Part shown: piece after piece, positions 33,172 to 44,369 of the stretch | Numbering within the stretch: the stretch's first letter is position 1 | How the letters are laid out: each line of letters opens with the position of its first letter | Assembly (NCBI GenBank): GCA_032690845.1 | Contig: CM064427.1 | Location: 21,177,164 to 21,241,163, forward strand | Source of the DNA: Eleusine coracana subsp. coracana | Taxonomy: Eukaryota; Streptophyta; Magnoliopsida; Poales; Poaceae | DNA length: 64,000 nt | Reading direction: 5' to 3' | The notes under the pieces: model-generated | Seen by the model: the letters and a program-made list of their open reading frames with translations, nothing else | Databases searched by the model: none | What the model was told of the DNA's origin: nothing | Translations under genes and position numbers: made by a program

Positions 33172-33174
<3 letters not shown>
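32535..33174 (+). mobile_element. Long-TIR MITE family B, one partial and one nearly complete copy in tandem
   Basis: 32535-32745 repeats the right half of the family. From 32746 a second copy starts (GTAATTTACTCCC) and runs to the terminal CGGGG block near 33160. Both share GACCTCTATAGTTA, ACATATGAGTAAAATATAT and AAAAGACAAATTACA words with copy 1 at 27601. A recent tandem duplication or nested insertion explains the order. Confidence 0.6.

Positions 33175-33259
<85 letters not shown>
33175..33259. repeat. (TA)n microsatellite
   Basis: About 85 bp of pure TA between a family B and a family A MITE. Confidence 0.95.
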
Positions 33260-33263
<4 letters not shown>

Positions 33264-33271
33264 AATCCATT

Positions 33272-33619
33272 CTACTCCCAGGTGCAGTTACTCCCATGCT
33301 CAAAAATCCATCTTGGGTATATGTTCATACTCATTTATCATTTGGAGTATGTACACATACTTAAAACAAGATTTTTGAGAGTGATAACCATAAAAATTTT
33401 TGAATGGTCTTCTAGTTATAAGCATATGAACATATATCATATTTACTGTTATATAAAAGTAAGTATGTCCCTATACTTCATGTATCCCAATAAAAAAATA
33501 GTAAGTATATCCACATATCCTCTAGTATAAATATATATTTAATTTACAAATCTCAAGTATGTAGTGATACTCTCTAGATTGTGAGATATACACGTGAGAG
33601 TAGCTATTCCTGGGAGTAG
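33272..33619 (+). mobile_element. MITE family A, copy 3
   Basis: 348 bp, from CTACTCCCAGGTGCAG to CTATTCCTGGGAGTAG, an imperfect terminal inverted repeat. It is the best-preserved forward copy of the family. Confidence 0.7.
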
Positions 33620-33635
33620 TAAAAAGACCTTATAA

Positions 33636-33761
33636 ATTTTCACTCATGACCATAAATCTTTCACTCCCGCAACTATAAATGTTTTGTGTTAAATAGGATA
33701 GGGTGGCGCTAATTCACACCCTGGTGTGACATATTAAGTCACTCCCACAAGCCACCTAGGC
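33636..33761 (+). repeat. Partial duplicate of 32350-32510
   Basis: CACTCATGACCATAAATC, the TGTTAAATAGGATAGGG word and GCTAATTCACACCCTG occur in the same order as around 32360-32500. One of the terminal CTATTTAG words is lost. It shows that this part of the cluster was locally duplicated. Confidence 0.65.
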
Positions 33762-34394
33762 ACTGAGAGGTCTGGGTGTCCCTTTGTCTGTGCGCCAACC
33801 AGCGAGTCTGGAATAAACCGAGCAATTTTTCACTGGGCACCAAACCCCACCTGGTTTTAGGGCGCACCGGTTCTGCTATTGGTTGGCCAGGTTAATATTA
33901 ATTGAGCCATGGATTTGAGATTAAAAATAATAGAAGGTGAGCACCAAAGGGGTCCACGTGAATACCTGAGCACAACCAACGTTCTCTGGGAATAAAAACC
34001 TACAATGTTTGATCATAAAAGGTTGATTTTTCTGACACCTGAGTATTGTAAATTGTAAAGAATAGGACTATGGATGACCGTAGAATCTTGTAGAATACAA
34101 ACATCTTTAAGTATAAAAAAATAATTTGTTTATTGAACGCGCAAGCTACATTGTAATTGCCTGGTGACCAGGCTTCTCCTCAGTGCACCAAAAGTAGAAA
34201 GCTGTGATCGCATAAATTGAAAAATGTTGAGCGTTTGACGGGAGCAAAAGTCAAAGTGTTCTTGTGGTCACAGGTCATTGGAAACTTTGTGATTATGAAA
34301 TATGCATATAACCTACTCCACGGTGAGTGCAAAAGCTGAGTTTGTGAAGTAGCAAAATCACAACAACGAATGCTAACAAAGTTTTCCAATGGTC
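33762..34394. other. No recognisable feature
   Basis: Mixed-composition spacer without a supported frame. It ends at the left target duplication of the LINE fragment. Confidence 0.4.
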
Positions 34395-34418
34395 ATGATT
34401 ATGAGATGCAAAACTTAG
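34395..34418. repeat. LINE target-site duplication, left copy (24 bp)
   Basis: ATGATTATGAGATGCAAAAC plus TTAG recurs at 35952-35975 with two mismatches (A/T and C/A). Position and size fit target-primed insertion of the LINE between them. Confidence 0.8.
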
Positions 34419-35951
34419 TGTCTTGGTACCACTTGTTAAACCACAACGACACTTTCGTGTGGGGGCTCCATCAAAATGGGCATTTCTCTGTGAAATCCAT
34501 GTTTAGGGTTCTCTCAACGTCCCAAGCACTGTCCATTAATATGAACCTGTGAAAATTAAGGTTCCACTTAAAATCAAGATTTTTATGTCGTACCTTTTTA
34601 AAGGTGTCACACTAACTAAGGATAACTTATCAAGATGAAACTAGAATGGAAATTCTAATTGCTCTTTTTGTGGTCTTAGTGAGAGTATTCAACATTTGTA
34701 TTTTGAATGCAATATGGCCAAATTCGTATGGAGAATGATACATGTCACCTTCAATATTCCGCCGCCCATTAACATTCAACATTTGTTGTCTGACTGGTTG
34801 GTGGATACAGAGTTAACGCTTAAAAAATTAATTTGATGTGGTACCTCGGGCTTATGCTGGGTGTTATTAGGGCTGGCTGTCGAGCCGGCTTGGCTCAGCT
34901 CGCGACCAGCTCGTTATAGCTTATTAGTATAGTGAGCTAGTTCAGCTCGGCTCATTACACTAATAAGTTAATATTGTAGCGCGGCTCGGCTCATTATGCT
35001 CACGAGCTAGCTCATTATGGCTCATCGAGCTTTACTTAAAAAACATATTATTTTAATCATTAATAGAAAAAAAATAACATACATCATGTAAAAATACTAT
35101 ATATTTTAAACCATCAAATATATTTAAGATGTAAATCAAATATTACTTATTCATATGTTCATCGATCTTGGTCACCAAAATATATGTTTTTATAGGAAGA
35201 ATATACATTCACATAAATTTTATAACTAAGTATTCATTATAAGCTATATAAGAGAAAAATAATAGTGCTCCAACTTCAAGTTCGCCACTCTAGCTCATCA
35301 AGAGTAGGTTATTACTATCTTTATACGTTTAGGGTTTGTACTTATACCGTTAAGTTGATTTGTGATAGGCTAGACCATGATTCATAGCCATAGGTAGGCT
35401 TTAGTTTTAAACATTATGTGGCTCGTTAGGCTCATGAGCCAGCTCACAAGCCCGCTCGAGCTGGCTAGTTAACATAACAAGCTAATAAATTAGCTCAGCT
35501 CGTTTGAAATTAGAACGAGCCGAGTCGAGTCGAGCCGAGTTTGTCTCCGAGTCGAGCGAGCTATCGAGTTATGAGTTTTATTGCCACCCCTAGGTGTTAT
35601 GGTTATGTAACGATTTAGTTTTTGACAAGACTTCAATCCCTTCTCCTTTACAAGTGATCTTCAGAGCAACGTACTAGGTAAGATTTTGGTCACTTCTTCA
35701 GAAGGAGGAGGACCGCCAGGTGCTCAAGGCGGCATGCCGGTGTTTTGAGATGGCGGCAATGGGGGTTTTCGCCAATAATGGATGGCGCTTTTCGAATAGA
35801 CTTCTTTAAATAAACGGATAGAAAATTTGTGTTCCTCATACCGTGGTGTATGATTTTGTATTCGAGTGCTTTGCTTATGTTGAACCGGTGCTATATATAT
35901 CGATTAATATAGAGGCCGGAATATTGCTTAATATCTTCCCTTTTCTAAAAA
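34419..35951 (+). mobile_element. 5'-truncated LINE fragment, zf-RVT end of ORF2
   Basis: Translations in two frames give DTFVWGLHQNGHFSVKSMF, KIFMW-like and CSFCGLSESIQHLYFECNMAK segments, the zf-RVT domain of plant L1 ORF2. After the hAT insertion (34868-35592) the C-terminal end continues (VIFRATY, then VRFWSLLQKEEDRQVLK). The 3' end is an A-rich CTAAAAA tail at 35951. A 24-bp duplication flanks it, so it is a short, 5'-truncated insertion, now broken. Confidence 0.8.
34868..35592. mobile_element. hAT-type element, 725 bp, with exact 8-bp target duplication
   Basis: The ends TAGGGCTGGC and, reverse-complemented, TAGGGGTGGCA are terminal inverted repeats of hAT type. GGTGTTAT occurs exactly at 34860-34867 and 35593-35600. 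GCTCGGCTC/GAGCCGAG and GAGCCAGCTC words make strong subterminal self-complementarity. There is no transposase frame, so it is non-autonomous. It split the LINE fragment. Confidence 0.9.
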
Positions 35952-35975
35952 ATGATTATGAGTTGCAAAAATTAG

Positions 35976-36697
35976 ATGGCGTTGTGTCCAGATGTTAGAA
36001 TTATCATGCATGTCATGAACAAACATCTCACGATGATAAAGGTTTTACAATCCGGAGTTGATGAGCCTATAAAAACATATGCATGAAATTGTAAAATATT
36101 TTTAGCTTAATGTCAACTGAATATCACGACCATGCATTCCACTTACTCATGTAACTTCTTAGTCCTTATCCAAGCTGGTGAATTATAAAAACTCTCAGCC
36201 ATTTGCTACTCTTATAGCAAATATTATTGTGTGTGACAATTAAAACCTCGGTTATTTGCTATTAAAGTAGCCTGATAGCAAATATTGTTATATGTGACCA
36301 TAAAAACAATATAATAGTGGAATTTTGACATCGGACAACACCTATAGATGTACACTCTTGTCCACTTTTGGCCCATATAGAATCTTGTTTCTCTAATCGT
36401 ATAATTATATATCACGAGAATTGTCTTTTCTTTTTTAAAGTTTCATAGAAAAGAAAAAACTCACATTAGCATGGTATAATTGTTACACTCATAGTCAAGA
36501 TGACCAGACCGTTCTGAAAGCTTTACACTTGATCTTTACAGTCATAGGTGGACAGATACATTTGTGAGTGCGGAGCATGATGATATAGTGTCAAGTTGTA
36601 AAAAGTCGAGATATACACTTGGGAACACACAAAAACAAAGCTAACTTCTCGTTCTTGCTGGCTTTCATCTTCATTCGAACAACGCATAAAGTCTACA
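35976..36697. other. No recognisable feature
   Basis: AT-rich spacer. A TAGCAAATATTRTT word followed by GTGTGAC or ATGTGAC occurs twice near 36215-36300. No supported frame. Confidence 0.4.
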
Positions 36698-36705
36698 CTT
36701 GCAAA

Positions 36706-36883
36706 CAGGTGCGGAGCCACAGGGGGTGCTTTCCGTGCTAAAGCACCCCCTTGGCCCTGGAATTTCTAGCATTTGTTCTTCCGTAAAGAAGAAAACTACC
36801 ACGTAATGTGATCTAATTAGGAGTTCAATTAGTACTAAACATATGGCCAGCACCCCTGTAATCATATTCTGGCTCCGCCCCTG
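36706..36883. mobile_element. hAT-type MITE, 178 bp
   Basis: CAGGTGCGGAGCCA at the left and TGGCTCCGCCCCTG at the right form a 14-bp inverted repeat with one mismatch. The flanks CTTGCAAA (36698-36705) and CATGCAAA (36884-36891) are an 8-bp target duplication with one mismatch. The CAGGGGCGGAGCCA end is common in grass hAT MITEs. No coding capacity. Confidence 0.85.
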
Positions 36884-36891
36884 CATGCAAA

Positions 36892-38998
36892 TACATACAT
36901 ATACATTTTTAAAGCATAAACTCTTCACTCCAGTATAAAGCTTCACATCTGAAAAAAAGGAAAATAAAATAGAGAAGCTAGACAGGATGAATGAACGAAA
37001 ATCCCTAATGCTTAACAGAAACATCAAACATACCTGTACCAGTTAGCCTGGTTGCTAGCTTTTCTCCAATAAGCAGTAAAACAAATGACTTCATAGCAAA
37101 AATAAGAAGAAAAGGATATTTGCAATCTCGAAACGACCAAAAAGATGAAATGGCTAACCTCTCTTCAGGCCTAGATTACTCAGCCTGAAAAAGGTTCCAG
37201 TTTCTCAACTGAGTTATTTGGTTTCTCTCTGTAAGTTGTAAAAAGTATACAGTACTTGCGATCACATATCTCAGCTTTGCTTCCCAGTCGCAAATAATGA
37301 CATTTTAACACAAAATCAACCTATCATCACAAATAATGACTTGTTTCAAATTCCATGAACTCTTGACATTTTTAAGAATGAAGTTTTTTTAATCAAATTG
37401 AGAACTAAGTTGGTTAACTATAAAAACTTTTACTGTTTGCTTCTTGATTAACCTTTGGGAGATGTTTTAGTGGTACATACGCATGTGAGACCATATAGTG
37501 GTGGCCGCTCACAAACTTGCTCTCATGATCTGGTTGGCTATGGGACTAAATAATGGTCTTTTTATGATCTGGTGGATAATGGTTATTAACAAACACAAAC
37601 TATCTTGAAAGAAAACTGTTTCATGTAACCATAAAATTGTTGTCTCAAAATCACACATTTTTACTTATATAGTAGTAAAAGAAACAGCTCACAAGCATAA
37701 AAAAAAGTTTTGAGCATGGTCACGAGTTAGAATCTAATCATCTAGCAAGTACAATGTTTTACGATTCAGAGATAGTGTTATGATTCAGAATAATTATTTT
37801 CCTAACTGGTGGGCAACAAGAAAGGTGTATTTTTGTGATTTCACTGTAGGTTCTTTAGAAAATCTTGATCATAAAATTTGTCCATCTTTTTATGTGTGAT
37901 TTCATTATTCGTGTCGTTATGGCAACAGAAAAATGGTTTCCCTCTTCGAACCCTCTCTGAAAAATCAAGAAAAGACAAATGCGAATTCGTTTATTTTTAA
38001 CTCACAAAGCCACAGCATACAAATATGGTCCACATCGAAAAGGCACTCCCATTGCCACCAATGAATTGCAATTAGAAAAAACGTTGTTACAAAACAAGTA
38101 GAAACTGGCAAATTAGAAATACATCGAGATTACTCCACGTCTCCAGCAACAAGCATCGCCAAGGACAATTACTTCATGACTCAACGGTTTGAAGGAGTCA
38201 GGAATCGATTGGGCTGTTGTCCTCCCCCATATATGTTGACAGCGAAACTCTTCTGGCATGGTGCTCCAAGATCTAGATGGGAGAAGAGGACGTTGCATGA
38301 TGTGCCAAAAAAACGAAAGATTAAGAGCTCCTTTACAATGGGCTAAAATGAATATAGACCGTTCATTTCTCTTAATCCAATGGTTTAGATAGATTTATAC
38401 TACTTTAACTTTCTAAGTTGTATGAAATAGTATTTTAAAGTAGTATGGATATTATGGAAATTTAATCTCATACATGAAAAGAAACACCCATCGCGCATCC
38501 TTTTCTCCCGACGGCAGGGCACTAGATCGACAATTGGCCAGCGGATTGCCCGTGGGCACGCTCGTGCGATTTAGGATGCATGCGAGGTGGGATGCTGCTG
38601 GCCGCTTGAGGTGCGGCATTAGTAGCTAGCTTGGATGCGGGCTTGTCCGGCGACTGGCAGCTGCCAGCATGCCGCCGTAAAATTTTGTTGGCCGCAAGCT
38701 GCCAGCATGCAATCTCCTTGAACACGCAACCAACAATGGCACAGAATGTTGTTTGCTCGTTTCAGCCAACCATGCTAGTAACATATAATGATGCAAAGCG
38801 ACTAGGAAGATGCAACTGGCTGGCGGCTGCTAATTGATCGTTTTCTTCAGATAACGTAAGAACAGTCAGAAGCAACGGGACACTGCTTACACAATTACCA
38901 ACAAGCTGATCCTACGAACAGCTAAATACTCATTCAAACGAAATCTTAAATCTTCATCAATAGTACGATGGAATAGAAAAATGAGAACCATCGACGCT
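36892..38998. other. No recognisable gene
   Basis: Only short frames. A CAGCTGCCAGCATGC-type palindromic word occurs near 38657 and again, in part, near 38699. A sequence resembling the intron start at 40.97 kb (GATGAAATGGCTAACCTC) occurs near 37144, hinting at an old duplication. Confidence 0.35.
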
Positions 38999-40018
38999 CA
39001 CTACGGGAAATTCAATCTTTGCCGTGTGCCTGAAATTTTGCCGTGTGTTTTGTTTCGGACACACGGCAAAGATGACGTTTGCCGTGTGCTAAATTAAAAC
39101 ATACGGTAAAATCTTTACCGTGTATAAAAAAATTGACACACGGCAAAAATGGGTGTTTGCCGTGTGTTTTCCTTGACAAACGACAAACACGCTCTTTGCC
39201 GAGTGTTTTTTCCAAACACTCGGCAAAATATAAATTTAAATTATATTTAAAACTATAAAATAATTTAAATAAAAATATTTTGAACTATAAAGTTGTATAA
39301 CTTTTGAAAACTTATAACTTTTATTTTGATCATTTGTGCATTACTCAATTTAATCTAAAACATTATTCATAAAATCTAATAATCTCATATAGTTTCATGA
39401 AGCATTCGATAAGACATATAAGATTCGTGAATAATATTACTACCAAAATAAAAGTTGTAGATCTTAATAAGTTATACAACTTCGTATTTCAACACTTTTT
39501 CATTCGAATTAATTTAGTGAATAAAAAACAAGTTAAAAAATATAAAATAGGTCTTTGTCGTGTGCCTGATTTAAGGCACACGACAAACATGGTCTTTGCC
39601 GAGTGCCCGATAGAATGCACTCGATAAAAAGATAAACTATAAAAAGAGTGAACGCGATTGGTAGTCACAACTAAATCTATGGTGCAGTGGTAAGGGAGGC
39701 TACGTGTAAAGATGAGGTTGTAGGTTCGATTCTACGCGCGAAAAAACACCGTGACTTGCGATTGGGAGGGGACGGGCAGGCGGGGTTCTTAGGCGCTAAA
39801 AAAAAAAATTGATATTTTTTTTTAGGTTTTATACGATTTCTATTTTACCGACTTTGCTATGTGTATTTTTGACACACGGCAAAGCTTTTATCGTATGTCC
39901 AATAGAAGGCACACGGCAAAGCCGGCTTTGCCGACAGGATTTTTGTCGTGTGCTCTTTGCCGTGTGTAACCCACAGTAAAGACTTTGCCGTGGGTTTAAC
40001 CTCTGGTTTCGCGTAGTG
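38999..40018. mobile_element. Non-autonomous CACTA element, 1.02 kb
   Basis: It begins CACTACGGGAAATTC and ends GGTTTCGCGTAGTG, whose complement is CACTACGCGAAACC. TTTGCCGTGTG and its complement CACACGGCAAA recur about ten times within 250 bp of both ends, the usual CACTA subterminal layout. Flanking trinucleotides are GCT and ACT (one mismatch). It has no transposase. The middle contains a tRNA-like segment. It is unrelated in motif to the 7.7-kb CACTA at the left of the window. Confidence 0.85.
39675..39740 (+). other. tRNA-like segment (A and B box) inside the small CACTA
   Basis: TATGGTGCAGTGG (39678-39690) resembles a polymerase III A box, and GGTTCGATTCT (39723-39733) a B box. The spacing of about 33 bp is near that of tRNA genes. 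The arms cannot be folded into a proper cloverleaf, so it is a relic or a captured SINE/tRNA piece and not a functional tRNA. Confidence 0.45.
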
Positions 40019-40021
40019 ACT

Positions 40022-40975
40022 AGTAGTCATATTTCTGAAAGTTTAGAGTATGCATACAGAGTTTACAGCCAACTGAATTCACTAGACCAATGAATAGATT
40101 TGTTCATCACACAGATTCACTTGGACTAAAGCAAAAATTAGTGTACAACTGAATACCCAGAGAGAAATCCATCAGCACGAGTGCTCCAACTTGAAATTCA
40201 GGGAGACAAATATAAATACTGTTTGTCTACAAAACAGAGAAGATTTCTTCAAGCTGTACACCAAGTAGCCCGTGCTCGCTAGCTGCTGGTTCGTCCAACT
40301 GTGGGGAAGGAAATGCAGGGCGTCAGAAGCGGCGTCAAGGGTCGCGCTCTCGACAAAGAGGTGTTAGCGTCAGAGGTCGTGCTCATGACGAAGCGGCGGC
40401 GGCGGCGAAATCATATGTAGGGGCGTGTGAATTAATTTTTTTTTTCTGAGAATGAGGGTGGCGCTACTGTAAATTGCTGGATGGGATAGTCAATTACAAA
40501 ATTACCCTTATAAATCAACTGTCTGATTTGATTATACTACTTTTAGGTTTTAAGTAGTATAATCCACCATAATGGAAGTCAAGATTAAATCTAGCTGAAA
40601 ATAAAGGAGACGCATTTTGATTGAGAACAAATTTGCGGCAGTCATTCCGTCAGCTTGCTTTGATGCATGCTGATCATGTGCTTGTGAACTCTCCATACGG
40701 AAGTAGGAGCTGACTGCCCCAAGATCGCCTACTGCAGGGTTGCGTCTCACGTTCTGTTTAGGTCCCTTCTGAAGCTTCTTTAGAGTCCGGGGGGGGGGGG
40801 GGGGGGGGGGCAGCATTTCCCGTATTAGAAAATTGTCAAAAACAGCAAAAAAGTGAAATCACAAAAGTTTAAATACTTTTTCTCCTGCATAATGAAAAAA
40901 ATAACTTCATGTCCACCATAGGGAAAAGGATTATTTACGATCTGAAAACAACAAACAAAAAATGAAATGGCTAAC
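40022..40975. other. No recognisable gene; contains a 22-bp G run
   Basis: A pure G run lies at about 40789-40810. A GAAAATAAAGGAGACGC segment near 40598 resembles one at 41073. No supported frame. Confidence 0.4.
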
Positions 40976-41443
40976 CTCCCTCTTCTTTGGGCTTGGGGCT
41001 CCAATCGGGCTTCTAGATACACATGGAACAAGAGAAGTTTCCATTTGCCGAAAAAGGAGGATCAGATCCAGAAAATAAAGATGCGCCTTGATCAAGAACA
41101 AATATATCAATCGATCACGCACCTTTCACCAGCAGCTGGATATCCGGCAACCCATCACAGCAAAATAATGCCTCAAATTGTAAAGAAAAAGTGTCTGGTT
41201 AGAACAACATGAAGACATTGTTTGAAGGAATGGGAAAATTTGAAAAATACGTTGGAAGAAAAAATTGAACCGCACAAAGGTACCTGGGATATCGATGTCG
41301 TCTAGGTCATCATCTGACCCAAGCTTGAGCAAAAAATGCAGCTGCCGTCGACGGGATTTGGATGTTTAGGCGGTGGTGAATCTCCAATTCCTTGTTTATG
41401 CTGGCAATCACTCATAGCTTTAGGTTGGTCGGCACCCTGTCAA
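40976..41443 (-). pseudogene. Possible exon remnants of an unrecognised gene
   Basis: On the minus strand three blocks lie between splice-like AG and GT dinucleotides: about 41443-41284, 41194-41124 and about 41050-40976. The first is open for some 44 codons with a Cys/Pro-rich stretch (PPPKHPNPVDGSCIFC) before a stop near 41300. The second reads QFEALFCCDGLPDIQLL in one frame. The third gives PCVSRSPIGAPSPKKRE. I recognise no family, and the phases do not join cleanly. It may be a captured gene fragment or chance. Confidence 0.22.
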
Positions 41444-41940
41444 CTAGAGACAAATTAACATGGATTCGTTGGCTGGTCCATCGAATTCTAGCGGAAGACA
41501 AACATGTTGGCTGAGTAGTAAACACAATTCTGGTTTCGCACCTTGTATTGGAGCAGGTAGGAGAAATACCGTTGTTCAGGAACGTAGGATGAAGGTGAAC
41601 CTGCTGCCGCGATCAACATGATCGGGGAGTAAAAGAAAAGGAACACACGGCCTACACAATCGCTGGAATGAAATCAGGAACAAATCACGTGTGATATATT
41701 TGGAAAAACGATTAAGTTGTCCCTGCCCAGCAAATTCCATAATTGTACGATTTATTGACATGCATTCAAATGAATCCTGCATTAATTAGTTCTCGTTTGT
41801 TTACTGGCCTGGTTTTTTTATCGTTTGGTTTTGTCTACCCGGTTTGGCTTGCATGGGATGTGACGTGGCTGCTAGGTTGGATGGGGTGTGAAATATTATC
41901 TCACACCCAGGGTGTGATATAGTACAACTATATATATATA
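41444..41940. other. Spacer with a short inverted CACACCC repeat
   Basis: No gene is seen. Near 41880-41922 a GGGTGTGAAATATTATCTC segment followed by ACACCCAGGGTGTGATA resembles the short repeats at 27.5, 32.5 and 33.7 kb. It is followed by a short (TA)n run where the LTR homology begins. Confidence 0.4.
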
Positions 41941-44302
41941 TATCCTATTACTAAGCTTAGCAATTTAGTATCGAATTCCACCATGATTCATATAGCATTA
42001 ACATGGGATATTTGGGTAATGTGTAAGTGGATTTCCAACCAACTCCTATTAACCTAATGCATCAATCAACGTATATACTAGCATTGATGTATAAAAGGGC
42101 ATATGTAAACCAGGGCTTGTCTTGGCCAACACAAGTGTTAGCAACTACAATCTCTTGCTTCTCAGAATTATCGTCCTGCTAAAAATCCGGTTCTGGCTCC
42201 TGATTTTCGGTACCTAAATATTAACAAGATGTCAACGGTACCGAAATAATACCGCACATGCAATAATATGGCAAATACAAAATGTAGTGGTGTTAAGGTG
42301 ACAACATCATTATTAACATGTTCTCGAAACCATATGCTTCAAAAAAATCAGTTCTGATCTTATCATTTTATGTGCAAAAGGCATTTTAATAGAGTTAATA
42401 TAGCTTTAAGAACAATTAATTCATTTAATATAGTAATGTTTCTGGACATGCGTGATTTATCATGTATAGAGGCATGTAAAATCATCATTTTCACCAAGTG
42501 GCAACTCTGGATTTCATTATTTTATTTACTAGAATTTTTTATAAGCAAAAGTGCTAAATAAATCATAGGACATAAAATAATAAATATTTTGCCTAACCAA
42601 AATTCAGGACAGTATATTATCATAAAATAATAGTGCATGTCAAAAATCAGATTTAAATTGCATTCATAGCATTTCTAGTGATTTATTTAGTGTTTTGGCA
42701 AAATAATTAATTTTTGAAAATATATGTACAGAGGCATCATTTTCTCATTTTTCTTTAATAAAGCACATTAAAATGAAACTAACACATTTGGTTTTAGCTC
42801 CATTGGATTTGTATTCGAATTACTATGCTTTTTCAAATTTCTCAGCATTTTCTGGGCAAAATCATGCTTTTTCTGGCTTTAGTTTAATCCTGGCAATGCC
42901 ACATGGGCCACACGTCAGTGCCACATGGGTGCTAGTAGGCGCCAGCTGGGATGCCAGTGGGCATGCCAGTTAGCATGCTGGAGCGGGACGGCGCGCGACC
43001 AGAGGAGCTCGCCGCGGGGCACGACGCGAGGAGAAAGCTCGTCACGGGAGTGGGGAAATAGTGCGCGCAACGAGGTGAGAAGGTTGGTGGGGTTCACGAG
43101 GTGAAAATTTTATCAGAGATAGGTCGGCGACGAGGAGCGGCGGAGGGAGCAAGGTCACCACATCGGGCCGCGGATTCAACAAGGAAGAAGGTCAGAGTGG
43201 CTCGCCATGATGTTGCGCGAACACGACGACTGAATGGGTCAACAGTGCTCACCATGAATCAGAGAATTTGATGGAATCGCAAGCTCTGGTCAATGGTGCC
43301 TGCCGAGGACAAATTTTCCAAAAATTCGTGCGGCTTAAGGCAATAATTGGCTTCGGGTTTGTCTGAGGAGGGAAGGTGTGGTATGGTGAGACGCATTGGT
43401 GGGTAGTCTGGGTCTGGCCCGGGGCACATCAGAGAAGCAGCTCGACGAGTTCGGACTTGGGCGGCAATGGGGGAGGGTAGGGGAAGAAGAAGATGGCCGA
43501 GAAGGGGTTTTATGTGGTCAAGTGGCTCAGCATCGCGGTGGTCAAAGCCGGGACGAGAGCGCGCATCGGTTTAGTCTTTGGTCGAGGCCAAGGCCGTCTG
43601 GCGCGTAGGACAGCAAGCCATAGCTGCAGTGGCCGAGCGTGCGTGGGTGCGGCAGCGGTGTGCCGATGCAGGCGCGACACAGGCGGGAAGTAGGGAAGCG
43701 GCAAGTCGACTGCTTCGGTGGGCACGCGGGGGCGGCAGCCGCGGAAATGGCGGTAGCGCGTGCGTGGTCGGTTTGACCAGAAGCGGGAAGAGGAAGAAAA
43801 CAAGGAGTTTTGCAAAAAGGACCTCCGAAACTTTAAATGATCTTCAAACAAGTCTTTTTCTCTATTTTAAATCAAATAAAATACTTTCTAAAGTCCAAAT
43901 GATTTGAAATTTTAAGCATATGTCCCTCAAGATATTTGTGAGGCTCTAGTGGGGTCTACTAGGTCAGAACTATTATAATTAATCTAGAATAAAAATTTAA
44001 TTAAAAAAGGTTTCTAGACTTTATTTAATTAATTAGGGCATTTCCATATGTTATAAAATTCTAATTATTGGTCCAAAATTCTCTTTTATTATCCCTATCA
44101 TGCTCATGAACTTATTTGGTATAGGTTGCATAGAAAAATTTAGAGTTGCTTCACAACCATGCTTGCAGGGTTTTAATTGGCCCAATAATTCATATTGAGT
44201 TGGTACCTATTATTTCATGTGATACTTAATCACATCTTGACTTAACATACTTGCTAATAGAGTTAGAATTAATTAATTAAAGATTAACCATGGGGTGTCA
44301 CA
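41941..44302 (-). repeat. 3' LTR of the Tekay-like element, truncated
   Basis: It aligns with 55173-57733 from TATCC(T/A)...ACTAAGC to the terminal GGGGTGTCACA. About 200 bp present in the 5' LTR (near 56390-56570) are missing here. The outer 1.05 kb corresponding to 54117-55172 is also missing, replaced by (TA)n and unrelated sequence. The GC-rich part (42.95-43.8 kb) yields long spurious frames. Confidence 0.82.
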
Positions 44303-44319
44303 GCCCTCCCCCCTTAAAG
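44303..44319 (-). promoter_or_regulatory. Polypurine tract of the Tekay-like element
   Basis: On the minus strand CTTTAAGGGGGGAGGGC directly precedes the LTR start TGTGACACCCC. This fixes the orientation and the LTR edge. Confidence 0.8.
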
Positions 44320-44369
44320 AAATCTCGTCCTGAGATTTAGAGCAAACAGACTAGAGGGAAGTGCAGTAA

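Noticed and set aside
39675..39740. Functional tRNA gene
   Set aside because: A and B boxes are present but acceptor and T arms do not pair properly.
42915..43907. Long frames in the GC-rich part of the truncated Tekay-like LTR
   Set aside because: The same region in the other LTR (56178-57281) gives different frames with shifts between them, so none is conserved as coding sequence.
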